A program made the position numbers and the translations under genes. The notes beneath the pieces are model-generated. The model made no database searches. It was not told the origin of the DNA and saw nothing but the letters and a program-made list of their open reading frames with translations. Shown here in pieces: positions 1 to 13,607 of a DNA stretch of 64,000 nucleotides. The stretch comes from Termitomyces sp. T153 (Eukaryota > Basidiomycota > Agaricomycetes > Agaricales > Lyophyllaceae). The DNA lies in the NCBI GenBank assembly GCA_018296165.2, contig JACKQL020000008.1:124001-188000 (forward strand), read 5' to 3'. The stretch's first letter is position 1. The number at the start of each line of letters is the position of its first letter.

Positions 1-660
1 GAAGGATGCAAGTATGTAGAGAAGGAGCAGATTAGGGAAAAAAGGTTCCTGTTTTACTCAGAAGTTGATCGACCAGATATAGCGTCTCTAAGAAGTACAT
101 TTTCAAGCTTCAAGTTCCGCAGGAATTATCGTTGTCTTTGTTCTGCATGAACCAAAATCTCCTCAATCACCTTAGAAAACTGACGAACTTTGCCTTGACA
201 GTATAGATAGTACGTGCTACAGGCCGGACGTTCAGCCGACCCTGACATTTTAACGACCATCAGACCAAACAACCATAGAAAAAGAGTTGAGATGGGCTAA
301 CGTATTAGCTAAGGGGAGCAAGCTCCCCTTTAATAGATATCTATCTCTGTCCAAAGCCTTAACAAACTCTAACTACCTAATGCTAGCACTAACAAACTCT
401 AGCCAAATCTAAGAAAAATCCTGGCTGAATCATAACTATGAAAGACCTCACCAGACAAATCAATTCTATTGATGGATTGCATTTACATTCACATTCGCAT
501 TTATGCATTCACATTCACACTTAGATAATGTTGTAACGTTGTCCATGTATATCATCACCTTTACATTGCCAGATTCAATGGTTTGATGGTTTAACAACCT
601 TTGATTGTTGCTCACATCCTGTCTATGGACTTGCTGCTGAGCTGGTCACTCAATTGAACT
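1..660. other. Non-coding left edge with CpG
   Basis: No convincing gene. Unlike the next 22 kb, the first ~310 bases contain several CpG dinucleotides, so this may be the edge of another non-repeat segment or a younger repeat. A perfect inverted repeat (arms 311-319 and 322-330, AAGGGGAGC / GCTCCCCTT, 2-nt spacer) is present. Positions 470-520 hold a degenerate CATTCACATT-like short tandem run. No function is assigned. Confidence 0.4.
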
Positions 661-663
661 CTC

Positions 664-3173
664 TTAGGTGCAACCAAACAAGCATTTGGGCTGACACTTC
701 ATGGGGCCATCTTTTTGCAGGCTCAGGAACCTTTTTTTCTTACCATGATGTCCTCTCCCCCATCTCCCTGTAGACACCCTGGGTGCCACTGCACCTCCTT
801 CCTCCCAGATCCTACTGACTGTGCTTGCAGTCAAGCAAAATCTGAACATGCACCTATGCAAACTTGCCATTGCTCAGGAAACCCTTCAATGCTTTTTTCA
901 TCTGTGCACTGTTTTTTTTGTATTCTTTTTAATGTACTCATCTTTTTCAGAATGGTGTTAGTGGTCCTTGAAGTATACATATACACTGCAACCAGCCATA
1001 CTACTGCCATGTTCATGTGACTGCAACTTTGCCTCTTCTGAGAATAATACCAGCATGGACACTGCCAATCTCTGCCACCTCTTCCCATCAGTCCAATGTT
1101 CAAGGTACATGATCAGACACTTTTCTTATATTTAAGTTCAATGCATAGTACCATTGAAAGGCTCCTCAATGGTCAATACAGCCCATGTAAATGCCTATCA
1201 GTGCCATAGTGCAGCCCCAGGTCCATTGGAGCCTCCTTGTCAAAGTGTTGTCACTGTCAATCCTCTTCCTGAATCTTCAACTACAGTCATTCCTCAACTA
1301 CAGCCCAATTCACATGGGCATACTTCTGCTTGCCCAAGTACTTGACACAACAACAATGTCTCAATGCCAACTGCTGCAACCCATGATTTTAATACTGTAA
1401 TTATATACACTGAACCAATAAGATTCTATTTTATCATTCTATGCCATCATGCTCATTGCTTTTTAATTTTTTGGTACATTAACCACTGAGAGTGGTGATT
1501 TGTTCAAGGATCTATGATGCCCATCTCAAGGAAAATTTCCTATATCCCTCAAGCAAGTGCATGCTTTGAACCTTGCATTCAACTTCAATGCCAATGCTTT
1601 TCCTGACAATCCCATTGGTCCCTCTATGAACCAAAGTATTAATAGCCACTTAAATACATATTTCTTATGCTATGACAACACATTACCTCCCTCCTCTCCA
1701 ATTTGAGCAGCTCAAGAGAAAATTCCATATAAATGGAATTTTTGCATGCCTAAACTCTTAGGTCATGGTGCAACTTTGCTACATCTCCCTGGTCAATGTG
1801 TCACAGAAATTACTTATCATGAACTTGATGCAAGGAGTGTATGCCTTCCAGAATATTCACAACCACTACTAGTAGATGGAGGTTCTTGTTCTTCTAGTCA
1901 CAAGCTTATATTTATTGGTACATGTATTGAATAGTTCAATAATATCAACTGACCCTATCTTAAACAGTACCAATGTTTGCAACTATCATGGGTCCACTTT
2001 TTCCTAATGGAGGCAAGCATGCCTGCTTGAGACCCTGCTTATGGGACCATTGTCTTACTGACAATATGTCTGAAGGGTCTGAACATCCTGAATGCTATGA
2101 AAAATGCATTGCTTCTCAGAATGCCCCTCAAGAAACAGGCATCATCACCTTTATCACTGACCCCATCATTGACCCTGCATTACTTTCTGGGACATCCTTA
2201 ACATTATCAACATTGAATTTGCAACCTGCAGTTCCTGCAACTATACTTACTAACTCAGTTGCATCAATCTCAGTTCCCATCCTCAATACTCCTGTTGCAC
2301 CCATCTCAGCTCCCATATCTGTATTCAATAACCCAATCAATGATCCAACTGCATTCACTTTATCTTCTGAACTTGATACTCTCATCACAATGATCCCAGC
2401 TCCTGCAATTAGTAATTTCATTACACTAGCTTCCATAGCCATATTAGCACCAGCTCTTGTTTCTGTTACAATATTGCCTATACCCACATTATTCTGTTCA
2501 GGATCACCAAACCTTTTGCTGTTTCAAAAGCAAATGTGCAATAATGTCAATAAAAAGGTTTGACTTGGCAGTCATGTACAAATTGAGATGTATGTTCAAG
2601 CCAACAATGATCTTTATGGCAGATACTAAACATATCTTTAGAGGGCCTGCTATAGGCAATGGTCCTTTACAGTCTGCTTAGACAGGCACTATGAAAGCTA
2701 TAGCAGCAGATGAAGGACATTGGGTGCAATCACTTGGAGAGATATTCTTCACTCCAATTCTCCATGAGTGGAACACCCATCATGACAATGCTCTCCAGAC
2801 AGCTTATGGATTTGGTTTAGGTGTGTCTCTCCTGTGCAAACTTTCTTTTATGCCTAATTTGCCTTTCCTAGCACTCTTACTTATTCATGAATTTGAAACT
2901 GCTGTCAATCAACCATTTGTTGTTAAGATGGCACCCAAAATATCATCAAGACTATCTTCTTGGCCTCTTCAAGACCCTTCTTTATTGAATGTCACCACAG
3001 ACCCCATGGCAATCATTATACAGTACCTCAGTGTGTCATTAGATGTTGAATTAGGCTGTCAAACTCATTTTGTGTTTTTAAAGCTTGCATATGTCAGGTT
3101 GCAATTAGAATCTTCTGATTGCCAAGATTTTATAAACAACATTTGCAAAGAGTTGTTGTGTGCCATGCTTTAG
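664..3173 (+). pseudogene. Decayed, unrecognised repeat-associated coding region
   Basis: Several plus-strand open segments lie in tandem: 1746-1934, 1973-2563, 2457-2681 and 2691-3173. The last one encodes 160 residues with a leucine-rich hydrophobic stretch near residues 45-70. Read together they look like one longer protein broken by stops and frameshifts, but I do not recognise the family. The region is essentially CpG-free like the neighbouring transposons, which suggests a silenced repeat gene rather than a working host gene. The 1973-2563 segment is Pro/Ile/Thr-rich and low in complexity, so it may be only partly coding. No catalytic motif was seen. Confidence 0.3.
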
Positions 3174-3233
3174 AAATAATACCATATCAAGAAATAATGA
3201 AAACCACAGCAATAACACCAAGAAAGGAAATAT

Positions 3234-3815
3234 TGTTGGGGACTTTGCTAGGAGGGCACCAGAGGTTGCTAGGAGAGAGTCAGCCAGTGGGCTGAGGGCC
3301 TAGACCACACACATGATGAAGTCATGTGACCATCACATTACATAGAAACTGGAAATTCTAGAAGTTGCCAAAACATAGGAAAATACAGAAATTGGTACTC
3401 AGCAAGAATAGCATCTTATCAATGCTAGTCTCCTGGCACTCTCTGTTTCCCAGCACTTATCAGTTTCCCAGCCTTATCCATTATCCAGCACTTGTCTATA
3501 GCTACCTCTCTAACTCCAAACAATAATCTAATTACTCATCTCAATTCCTAATCCAACTCCAGCTCAATTCCTAAGTCCTCCAATCCAATACATCTCTGAA
3601 CTTAGTATTCTTGCCAACCTCAGATCTGAGTGGTGAATTGGAGACTTTGGAGTTGAATGGGAGTTGGATGGATACTCTGCAAACTTCTGGATTGTCTGTT
3701 TGGCCCTCTGTCTAACTCCAATGCTCCATAAGTCCCCTTACCCATTGTAGTTCTCCAACTAGCAGGTTTCTTGCTCTACAGTGAGAGAGCTCACCCAGGT
3801 TGGCTGGACCTAACA
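3234..3815. repeat. Dispersed repeat copy 1, LTR-like
   Basis: Positions about 3420-3815 match 52326-52709 in the same orientation, including runs such as TCTGTTTCC, TTGTAGTTCTCCAACTAG and TTTCTTGCTCTACAGTGAGA. Both copies end in GGACCTAACA. A start at 3234 (TGTTGGGG) would give TG...CA ends with a short imperfect terminal inversion (TGTTGG / CCTAACA), typical of an LTR of ~580 bp. No matching 5-bp target duplication was found, so the left boundary is uncertain. Confidence 0.5.
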
Positions 3816-4904
3816 CTTGTCTCTGACAGTCTACTGCAGCCTGTCTTGTCATGTAATCTTGTAGCATTTCACCAGGCTGTTGTGGTACTTGCAATAAGGT
3901 CAGTGCCTCATTGACCAGGGAAAGTGGAGGTAACAAGTCACTACCCACAATGGAAGGCATTGTAGAGGATGTCTGGGATCCTTGCAACTTCTTCTGCTGG
4001 AGATAGTCCACTATGTCCTGCACCAGAAAAAACATATTAAGTTCCATGAACTCTGCCAGATCAGTTGGAATGATCCCCTCTCCTATTGACTATTGGATTG
4101 CTATATGCTTAGCTACTCTTGCAGCTAAGTGCTGTTGCATTGAGGCCTCAGTGACCTCAACCTGGCACTGCCAGAACACTAACACCCTCTAACAGAGAAT
4201 GACATCTGGATTAGATTTGCTTTATAATCTTGTGTTCTTGTGCATCTTCTTCCTCAAGAGGAGCAGCCAGCTGAGTATCTTTTGATTTCTTTGTGGCTCC
4301 CTTCTTCTAAGTATGGAATTGTAAATGATTAGCCAAGTTGTCAAGTCATCTGAGGTAAAAAAGAGCTCACTTTTCCATCATCATCATCATTTGGACCAGT
4401 ATCAACAATAAAAACATGGAAGGGCTTCACTTTCCCACCCTTCTTTCCCTTGCAATCATCAATATATTCTTCTAGCTCCTTGATCATGGCTTCATAGCTC
4501 TCTGGACTCTCAAGCAGCTTTGCCAGTGGCTTTTGGCTCTTTGGTATGAAAGAAGGCAAGTAGCCAATGTTCTTGAGCAGCCATATGGGAGTTTCCATCT
4601 TTTGGCTCAACATTTCTAGCATGGTACTCCATGACCAGTCTGAATATCCCATGAACTGCCTTGCTGCACCTTTGAAAGGTACCTGGTATTTAATCATGAA
4701 TGGTCCTTCTGTCAAAGTGTCAAAAAATTGCAAGATCAAGAATTCAAACCAGCATGTACCCTCTTCATCTTCACTTGATGTGTCACTGACATCCTTCTCA
4801 TGTTCCTCCTCCTTCTGCTCTCGATGGCCCCAATCAACTTTATTAAGCTGCACTGCCTCCTCAGGACTGATTCCAAGAGCTTGATCAACTATTGTATCAA
4901 ACAT
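3712..4904 (-). pseudogene. Unrecognised repeat-associated ORFs (two segments)
   Basis: Minus-strand open segments at 4341-4904 (187 residues) and 3712-4047 (111 residues) share orientation and may belong to one gene or element. The first is acidic near its start, has a Ser/Glu/Asp-rich patch around residues 40-50 and ends in an acidic DDDD stretch. The second runs into the repeat ending at 3815. I do not recognise either family. The CpG-poor composition and the adjoining dispersed repeat suggest a retroelement or captured sequence. The segments are intact over 100-190 codons, so decay is recent or partial. Confidence 0.3.
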
Positions 4905-6525
4905 TCAGGAGTGATTTTTGGGTACAGTGACATGGTGCCCTCCCAGACTGGTCAAGGCAGCAATTGCAGCAACTTTGGTATCATTCAGACCCTGAGAAGC
5001 ACCATTGAGTCCCACAGATGTATCAGAAGGGTTACAATGAAGAGGTTGAGGCTTTGGACATGATGCTGGTGTGGGTGTCAGCTTTATGTTCTTCTTCTCT
5101 GGCTGTTTAAGCTTTCTTCTAGTCTTGAATTGTCATTTTTCTTGATTCTTTTTGTTTCCCATTGTTGCCAGAGCTTAGGTGATAGTAAGGATGTATTGGC
5201 AGGGGGAGAAACAGTATCTATGTTGCTAAATTCCAGACTCAATTTGAATCAAATTTGAGTAACAACAATGTGATATGTTATTCTGACAAGTAATGACACA
5301 GTATCCCTTCACTGCCCTACATAGCTGCTATGAAAGTATTCTGATGTATTTCAATGAATTTTTGAAAGGCTCATTTTGCCAAAATAGCTTGCTGATGTTC
5401 ACAATGGTAACCAAAAAATTTGGATATCAAATTTTGAGAATTTCTGATTTCAATTACACACTGCCCTAGCTACAACATAGAAGAGTAATACTGGAAAGTA
5501 TGATCCAAATGGTGCATGCATTCTTGAGTTATCATTTGCCAAAGATTTGACTCTGAAAGTGATGATTTTGTGTTGTTTGGCTCATGTGCCAACCTGTTTG
5601 CAAAGGACAATGAAATGGCCATTACTCCATCAGTTTTGATTTAAATAACATAAACTAAAATGCAATTTGTAGCCATGATGCCATAGTATTCTACATGAAA
5701 TAACCAGAATTTTAAATACTTCCAATCCTTCATGCCAATGTCATCTTTCAAGAAGTCTAAAACATTGGGACAGCTTTTTGAGCCCCTGTAATTATCTACA
5801 TCTCACAAGAAGCTGTAAGTAGATTCTCAGACTGATAGACATGATAGATCTTACAAAACATTGAGAATGAAGTATGTAGTTATAGAACAACTCTTTAATA
5901 TAGCTCTGTACTCTGAGACTTGCTGTAACAGACTAACTGGGGAAAGCCAAGGCACTATAAACATTATGGAATTTTTTCAACTCTTTCTTTTGATCAGAAA
6001 TGCATAGTTATGTGCTCAACAATGTTGAACATATTTTCATTTGATATCAACTCCCTATGACATCCAGCTGAGGAAGTAGGCACAAAAGTTACTAATCTTT
6101 GCATTGAAATAGCTTATTAGCATGTATTTAGGTATTGTAACATATGTCTCCATGCATAGAATGGTCTATAGATCAACTGGTGTGCAGTAATCTATTAAAA
6201 CCTCTGCTTATTCCCTTTTTTCCCATTATCTTTGTTATTTATTTTGATTTGCTAACCCTAATCAAGGTTAAGCTGAAAATAACAATCCAAAATCTAGTTC
6301 AATATGTAATAGTAAATGCCAAATGTATGTTATGTAATGTCAAATGCAATTGGATTATATAATGTTGAATGCCAAATGTGAAAAAGAACAACTAACATAT
6401 CATTAAAATAATACATGAATGTAAATACCTTAATGTAAATGTGAAAAGACAAATATCAAACTCCATAAAATTAATTTGTCCAGTCAGGCACACCAAATGC
6501 AAGCCATAGACAGTGCCTGAGTGCT
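4905..6525. other. AT-rich, CpG-poor stretch without recognisable gene
   Basis: Only short fortuitous frames are present. Near 6290-6420 the short word AATGT/AAATGT recurs with AT-rich context, but no clean repeat unit could be defined. Nothing else is supported. Confidence 0.4.
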
Positions 6526-7265
6526 TTGCAGATCACCAGTGCACTGAAGACTACATCAACAGACCTACTGAATGCTCATGCAGGACTTCTGCCCATGGAC
6601 ATAAAGGTTCTCAAGGCCTGTATAAGCACAGCAGCAAGAATAACTACCCTACCTGACATGCACCCATCACACAAACTGGCAGAAAGAGCAGCCAGATTTG
6701 TACAGTGGCACAGAGCACCAATTCACAATATCATACATGTGCTAGGAAAACATCTGAAGAATGTCAAAACCATCACAGTGGTAAGGCATCCACTGGGCTG
6801 GGCATGCTCAGTCAAGAGTAATGATAGACAGAAGCAAAGACAAGGCAACAAAAAGAGAGTGGAGGAACAAGGTGGACATCAAAATATACACAGATGGGTC
6901 AGGGCACAAAAGGCACATCAGAGTGGTGGTGGTCCTGTACAGGGGTATGGGCAAGGTGAGGGTACTGAAAAAAATGCTTAGGACAGGACAGTAACCATAC
7001 CATATTTGAGACAGAGTGCATGGGGCAGATACTGGAGATGGAGCTGCTGAGGCAAGATCTGAAGAGGAGAGGCATGCCAAGGACAGTCACACTAGGATCA
7101 AATAATCAAGTGGGCCTTCTAGCACTACAAGATCCAGGACCAGGAACAGAACAATACCTCATCAATAAGATATTTGAAGAAATCCACAAAGTCAAAAGAA
7201 TCATGTCAAGCATGAATGTACATCTGTTCTGGATATTGGGGCATAATCAGCATCATGGTGAATGA
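6526..7265 (+). pseudogene. LINE (non-LTR retrotransposon) 3' fragment with RNase H domain
   Basis: This is the C-terminal part of a non-LTR retrotransposon polyprotein. The first segment (6526-6810) resembles the region between reverse transcriptase and RNase H in fungal LINEs, with a leucine-rich DLLNAHAGLLP-like stretch. At about 6885 the frame reads YTDGSG, the first catalytic Asp motif of RNase H. Further on there is a conserved ME-LL segment after 7030, a Ser-Asn in place of the usual Ser-Asp before NQ near 7105, and a terminal GHNQHHG-like end at 7245. The reading is broken by frameshifts, so the copy is dead and 5'-truncated. Clade placement (Tad-like) is an inference. Confidence 0.65.
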
Positions 7266-8090
7266 TGAATGAGCAAGGCTGATGCTGACACAAATGTCAC
7301 AACCTGCTTCTGCACCTCCAGACCTCCCTCTAGGTCACCCTGCTTCTCCAGAGCACTCCCCAACACTCTCCCAACTCACCCCAACCTTCATTGACCCACA
7401 GCACCCACCCCAGCTAACTCTGATGCTTCTTTAGCAAACCCTGATGACCTCCTGGCAAACCCCAACACTTTCCCTGTGGGCCTCCTCAGCTCCCCCTCTT
7501 GCTTATGAGGCTCCCAAGCCCCTCCAACACTTCCCCTGACTCAGACACACATCATTCAACCATGCCTACAACCCATGCAACCCCCCTGGAGTTCCCCAAC
7601 AATTGCAGGATGGACCATGTCCTCATCAGAATATCACTGTGGCCTGCCCTCCAATTAGAACCAACACCTGTCCACCCCATGCAGCTCCAACAAGCCCTGC
7701 CATTGCAACGTCAACCCCTGGAGAAGGTCCAGTAGTTAGTATACAAAGACATAGAGTAGCATTGGTTACCTTAGTCTTGATATTACATTAACTGGTTACT
7801 TGTGTCTTGTGTTTCTTTTTGTGTCATCTCTGTTTCTATTTTTAGTCTCAAATCTATCTCTTCTCTCTGTTCTGTCTCATCTCAACTGTCTCTGTTCCTT
7901 TATTTCCTTAAGTTTCTTTCATCTCCAATGTCATTATAAACTCCACACACATGCTATGACCTTCAAACATTCTTACAACAACTCCAGACCTTGCCCCTTG
8001 CTTGGCCCCAGAGCCCATCAGTCTTAATTGATTCCCCATCAAACTCCAGCTCCACTCTCATCACTTGCAAAGCCTCCACTTCACAGTTCA
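7266..8090. other. Pyrimidine-rich tail after the LINE fragment
   Basis: A C-rich, Pro/Thr-coding stretch (7290-7740) is followed by T-rich sequence (7800-7930). It may be the 3' UTR of the LINE or the remains of another element. It is not similar to the start of the element A LTR, so element A's 3' LTR appears cut here. Confidence 0.35.
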
Positions 8091-8382
8091 TGGCAACTGA
8101 TCATGTGACCAAACACATGACCAAGCCAAGCATGTGCATTGGCAGTTCCCTGATATCACCCCCTTTCTAGCATGTGGCATCTTGACACACTAGGTAGAAG
8201 AAGTCATGAATTGCCTGATCAGCTGTTGGGATAGGATAGATGCTCCAAATGGCTTTAGGGGCATTGGGATGCCTATAGTAGAAGTCTCAGACCAGGGTTG
8301 GTGCACATATATTAGCCTGCAGTTCTCAAGAGATGTCCTCAATGCCATATTCCTTCCATTTCACCTTGAACTGCAACTTCCC

Positions 8383-11300
8383 TCAAAACATTCTGCTATC
8401 CAAAATTTCCTCCACTTCATACTTCTCCTCATTGTCAACTAGAACTGGTGGGGAGGGTGGCTTTGGGCAGTGGCTGACAATTGGATCCTCTGGGGCTGGA
8501 AATAGTTTGACAACATTGAAGACTGGGTGCAATTGGCATAGGCCTGCTAGGAGTTTAAGTTGGTATGCTAAAGGCCCCACCTTCTTTTCCACCATGAAGA
8601 GGCCAAGATGACAATGTGACAGTTTTTGAGATGGCCTTGTTGTCTTAATATTTGAGCTATCCAAGTACATACAGTATCCTGGCTTGTAAACTGGGGCTAG
8701 TGTCTGGCAATGGTCATAGTACTATGCCATGTCATCCTTGGCCTTCACCAATGCAGCCTTTGCCTCCTTCTGTACCCTCTTCATCCTGTCCACAAACTCA
8801 TTTACAAAGTCATTCTCAGAGTGTGTGCCCAAGGTTCAAATCCCATGTGGGGGTGCCTGCCAGTGTCCAGAAAGAATGAAGTCATCTGCATGAAAGAGTG
8901 AGCATGGTTGTTGTACTGGAACTCAGCATCTGGCAGGAGCTCATCCCAATCATTCTGCCTCTCATTACAAAAAAGGTGGAGATACTGTTCCAGTTCCTGA
9001 TATACACATTCTGTCTGCTCATCTGACTAAGGATGATAGGCTGTGGTGGTATGGAGCTTCACTCCAAGCAGGCAGTACAGTTCCTGAGTAAACTCTGCCA
9101 CAAACTGGGGGCCTTGGTCAGAGACATACTCATCTGACAGACCATGGAGCTTCTAGACATTCTTACAATACAGACTAGCTGCTCCCAAGGCAGAGCACAT
9201 TGTGTGGGTAGGGATGAAATGAGCTCATTTACCATAGAGGTCCACAACTACTATCACTGCATTGTATCCATGAGCATCTGGGAGTTCCACAATGAAATCC
9301 ACTGATGCAGCACTCCAGTGAGCAGCTGGAATAGGGAGTGGGTGGAGCTGGCCCATGGGTGCTTGACAGTGAGGCTTGGTGTGGAGACAAAGATCACAGG
9401 TGCTAGTGTAAGTGCCTACATATTGGGAGATCTGTGGCCATCGATAGTTCTGGGATACCAGCTCCAGCATCTTCCCCCTTCCAGGATGTCTGGCTACTCA
9501 AGAGTCATGATGTTGTTCTACAATGCACCAGCAAAGTTCTGGAATGTTAGGCACAGAAATGTGTACTCTGAAGGTCAAAAGCCCATCCTGAAGACCCCAC
9601 TCATCTGCATGCACTGACTTGACCTCCACTCACCTGTCAAGCTCATAGGGCCTGTGCTGCCTGGGCAACTGCATCCTTCTGTGCACTCTCTCAGTTCCCT
9701 CTTTGGATGTCTCTAAGGATGTTCACCTCATCCTCTTGAACCACAATCCCTTCTAATGCACAGATGGCAAAGAGCTCAGGCTTGAGGAGGACAATGTTGT
9801 TGTTATCTCCTTCTCTTGTACCATAGTCAGCCCATCTGGACAATGTGTCCAGTTTGCTCATGCTCCATCCAGGTTTGTGATGCAGTGAGAAGTCAAAGAT
9901 GGCCAGATACAGAGACCACCAAGCTTGGCATTGATTGAGTTTCTTAGCAGAACAGAAGTACTCAAGGTTCTTGTGGTTCTGTCCAGACTTCAAACTTATG
10001 CCAGGCACCTTCAAGGAAATGCTGCCATTCTTCAAAGGACTGAATAATTGCTAGTATCTCCTTGTCATGGATCTCATAGCTCCATTCCACTGTGTCAAGG
10101 CACTTGGAGTAGAAGGCTATTGGATGCCATTTGCCACTCTCCTTTGACCACTGGGAGAGGACTGCTCCTGTAGCAAAGTCTGAGCTATCTGCTTCCACAC
10201 AGAATGGAAAATCAGGAGAACTGGCTTTGAGGTCACTGCTTGCTTGAGGGAATCAAAGGCAGCTTGCTGTGGGGGCTCCCACTGCCATGCTGTATCCTTA
10301 ACTGTGAGGTCAAAGAGGGGGCATGCATGGTGGGAAAAATCCTGTATGAACCTCCAGTAGGAATTGACAAAGCCAAGAAAGGCCTGCACTTCCTTCTTGT
10401 TCCTTGGCTCAGGCCACTCTGCTATACCTGCCACTTTAATAGGGTCCATCTCCACCATTCCATGCGAAATAATCAAACCCAGGTACTCCACCTTGGTCTG
10501 CTCAAATTCACACTTCTCAGGCTTTAAATAGAGGCTGGTGGTGGCAGAGGCATTCCAAGACAATGTGTGTGACCCAGCAATGCTCCTCCAGAGTTTTAGT
10601 GTAGATGAGGATATTGTCAAGATACACACAGACCACACCTTCCACAATCAGATCATAGAAAATGTCATTCATCATAGTCTGAAAGGTGGCTGGGCTATTG
10701 GTGAGGCCAAAGAACATCACCAGAGGTTCAAAGAGTCCACAATTGGTTTGGAAAGCTGCCTTCTACTCATCCCCTTCTTTGATGCATACATTGTTGTAGC
10801 CCTAACAGACATCCAACTTTGTGAAGTAGAGCACACCACAAAGGTTATTGACAAGTTCTGAGATGAGTGGCAAAGGATAGCAATTCTTGACTGTCATTGC
10901 ATTCAAGACACAATAATCCTGAACCAAACAAAGGAACCCATCCTTTTTCTTAATAAAAAAGACTGGGGAGGCCATTGGAGACTTAGAGGGTCATATTTGT
11001 CCTGAGCTAAGATTCTCCTGCAGAAAAGCATCCAGTTCATCCTGCTCATGGGGTGCAAGTGAATAGACCTTGCAGCTGGAGGGCTCCACATCTGGTATCA
11101 GCTTGATTGCATGATCCCACTGCTTGCACTCTGGAAGTGAATCAAAGGAGGCCTTGGAGAATACATTCTCAAAGTTATGGAGGTGATTAGGAACCATGCT
11201 ATGGACAGGTTTCAGCTGTGAGTTTGCCACAAATGCCTCAGCCAGATGCTAAGAAGTAGTCTGACTGGCTTGAATTTCTGCCACTGCAGGAGGGAGGCAG

Positions 11301-12000
11301 AGGGTTGTAGCATAGATCCAATCACCCACCTCTATGGTCTCATCTGAAGACTCTGCATCTGGAGTATGGGTCCATTCTGCTTTGCCTTCCTTTTCCTCTG
11401 GAGATTCACACCCCACACCTCAGACATCCTTGTAGAGGGCCTCTCTATGAGAGAATGTCAAAGGGGGAGAACTCAGGAAGTCAAAATCAGCATAAGGGAG
11501 ATGCCCAGCATAATAGACCTGCACAGCAGTATGCTTACAAACCTTGGCTTTCTGCTCCTTATGGGCTTCTTTTGCACAGGTAATACAACAATATGGGCAG
11601 CAACTCATTTTCACCTCACCCTTAGTCCAGTCAATCTCTGGGTTGTGTTCCCATAGCCAAGTGAACCCCAAGATCATGTTTTGCTTTCCCAAACTAGTAA
11701 CAGCAAAAGCAGCTCACTCCAAGTGGTCTTGGTAGCAGAGGACCAAGTCCACCACAGAGCAAATAGAGCCAGCTTCATTGAGCATGCCATCAACATTGTA
11801 TATAGGAATAGGATGGGAAAGGGAGCAAGTGGTAAGATGGTGTCATTGCATGTAGTCAGTGTTAAGGAAGAAGCCTGTTGTGCCACTGTCAAGCAGGGCA
11901 ACCACACTTCAGATCTGCTGGGTGTCTGTCATCTCAATTTCCACCTGTAGCTTCAGGGAGTTGATAGAAGGAGTGGAAGCAACAACATAACAATAGGAGA
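8383..12000 (-). pseudogene. Element A pol (protease-RT-RNase H-integrase-chromodomain)
   Basis: Recognisable blocks from N to C terminus: a protease-like LDSG motif near 11890; the RT N-terminal segment around 10991-11230; the RT catalytic box at about 10601-10630 reading YLDN instead of YLDD; RNase H with DSSDFATGAVL at about 10170 and IHDKE near 10060; the integrase zinc-finger region and core at 9059-9470; and a chromodomain-like EYEVEEILDS at 8383-8450. The frame is interrupted many times. Arg codons are scarce where the family normally has them, which fits C-to-T decay at CpG. It cannot make an active polymerase. Confidence 0.85.
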
Positions 12001-12213
12001 GGTGGCATTCTCATCCAGGGATCCAGAGGCATGGGCTAGGGGGTGCATTTCCAGCTGAGACTTTAGCTGGAGAGGGAGTTTGTATGTCTGAAGAGGGGTT
12101 TATTGTTTTGGGCATAGTATCAACAATAGCAACAGATATATTTGATTCTATGGACAGGGGGGCAAAACAATTAGTACTGGGCAATGGGGGCATACTGGTC
12201 ATCCATTGCTCTT

Positions 12214-13500
12214 TTAAAAATCCTCAGACTCTGTAGAAACCTCCTCCAATACATTGGCCACTTCAACAGATTGGACAGCTATAGGTGTGTCCAGAGAGGA
12301 GGCTCCTGTTGCATCTTGAGCTGCAAGCAGTTGGATGAGCAGCTCTTCTTGCTCTGATGCTGACAGGTAGCAGACTTTTAGCCCTTGAGGACAGTAGCAG
12401 GCAAAATGACCTGCCTTCACATAGCAGAGGAGTAGAGGACCACTGTCAGGAAGCATCAACATCCATTGGGACTCTTTGGGGTAGGGAGCACAAGGGGGCA
12501 GCATGAGGTGTAAAGGGAGGAGCTGCACCCACTTGTGGGAATACTACTGCAGGTGTGGAGGAGGGAGCTTGGAGGATAAACCCTCTACAAGAGAAAGGAA
12601 AGGTTGAAGGTTGTATCTGCCACAACTTGCATTGCAGTTCTATGAGCTGCCACTGCTTCTGTACCATCTTGTACCAGGTATCAACATGCTCATCATCTGG
12701 GCACCCCTCTGCCATGCTGCCAATGCAATCCCTGAGAGAGGAGTGGAGTCCATTATAGAAGATTAGGCAGAGTTGTAGACTGTCTGGATATCCAGCCTGT
12801 TCAACTAAGGCATGAAAAGAATCAATGTACTCATCAAGTCACTACTTTCCTTGACCATACTGAGTTTGGTCTCAAAGGGAAAGAGCTCAGTTGTGGCAGG
12901 GTTAAGGGGAAAGAACTCCACTTGGAACTCCTTCTCAAACTCCATCTAGCCAGAGAAACTCTCAACTCCTCCTGGGCATTGAAAGATATGCAATGCACAG
13001 GTTGAAGCTTGACCAGCCTTCATGTAGGAGAGAACCCAGGCAATTTTCAAGGCATCTGAGGTAAAGGCTTCACCACTCAGCTAGATATAGGTGATACAGA
13101 ACTGGAGGAAACACTCTCCAACCTTACAATCTCTGTCATATATGTTAAGGAGTGCAGGACAAGGGAGTTTGGAATAGGGAGCTGAAAGGCCTAAGCCAGA
13201 TGCAGATGCAAACCATTCTGCAGCAGCTAGAGCCAAAAAGCCTAAGCTAAATGCAGACACCAACCATTCTACATCTGCTGAGGGCATAGGAGGTGTGGTA
13301 GGAGCAAGGGGGAGACATTCCAGAAGGGCTTGGAGAGAAAGGGACCCTGCTTCAGTAGTTTGACAGAATCTAATGAGTTCAGCCATATGGGAAGTAAGGA
13401 AGGCTTGAGTAAGTTGAACCTGTGTTTCCAGGGACAGCAAACAACTCCAGGCATCATCCTGGGGGCTGCTGAAGGGGTTGGCTGGGTCATAGGAGGAGCA
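12214..13500 (-). pseudogene. Element A gag
   Basis: Gag-like sequence upstream of pol. The C-terminal part (12214-12528) carries a degenerate CCHC zinc knuckle: the first Cys is replaced (CYVKAGHFACYC), leaving C-x?-H-x4-C, followed by the conserved YLSASEQEELL-like tail also seen in elements B and C. The capsid-like part (12446-13080) is broken by frameshifts. The N-terminal part (13081-13440) is Ala/Leu/Pro-rich. Decayed. Confidence 0.7.
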
Positions 13501-13607
13501 CAGGGGGCACTAAGACACTGGTGTGGGAGAGACTTTTTGAGAGACCAAGTAGAAGCTTAGGTCATTAAAAGAGGGCTCCCAGACCAAATCTCTCAGACTT
13601 GTTCTGC

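Noticed and set aside
311..330. Perfect inverted repeat as a terminator or transposon end
   Set aside because: No T-run, no matching partner or target duplication nearby; a 2-nt loop is too tight for a normal hairpin.
8825..8845. GGTTCAAATCCC resembling a tRNA B box
   Set aside because: It lies in the integrase region of element A and no A box or cloverleaf could be found around it.
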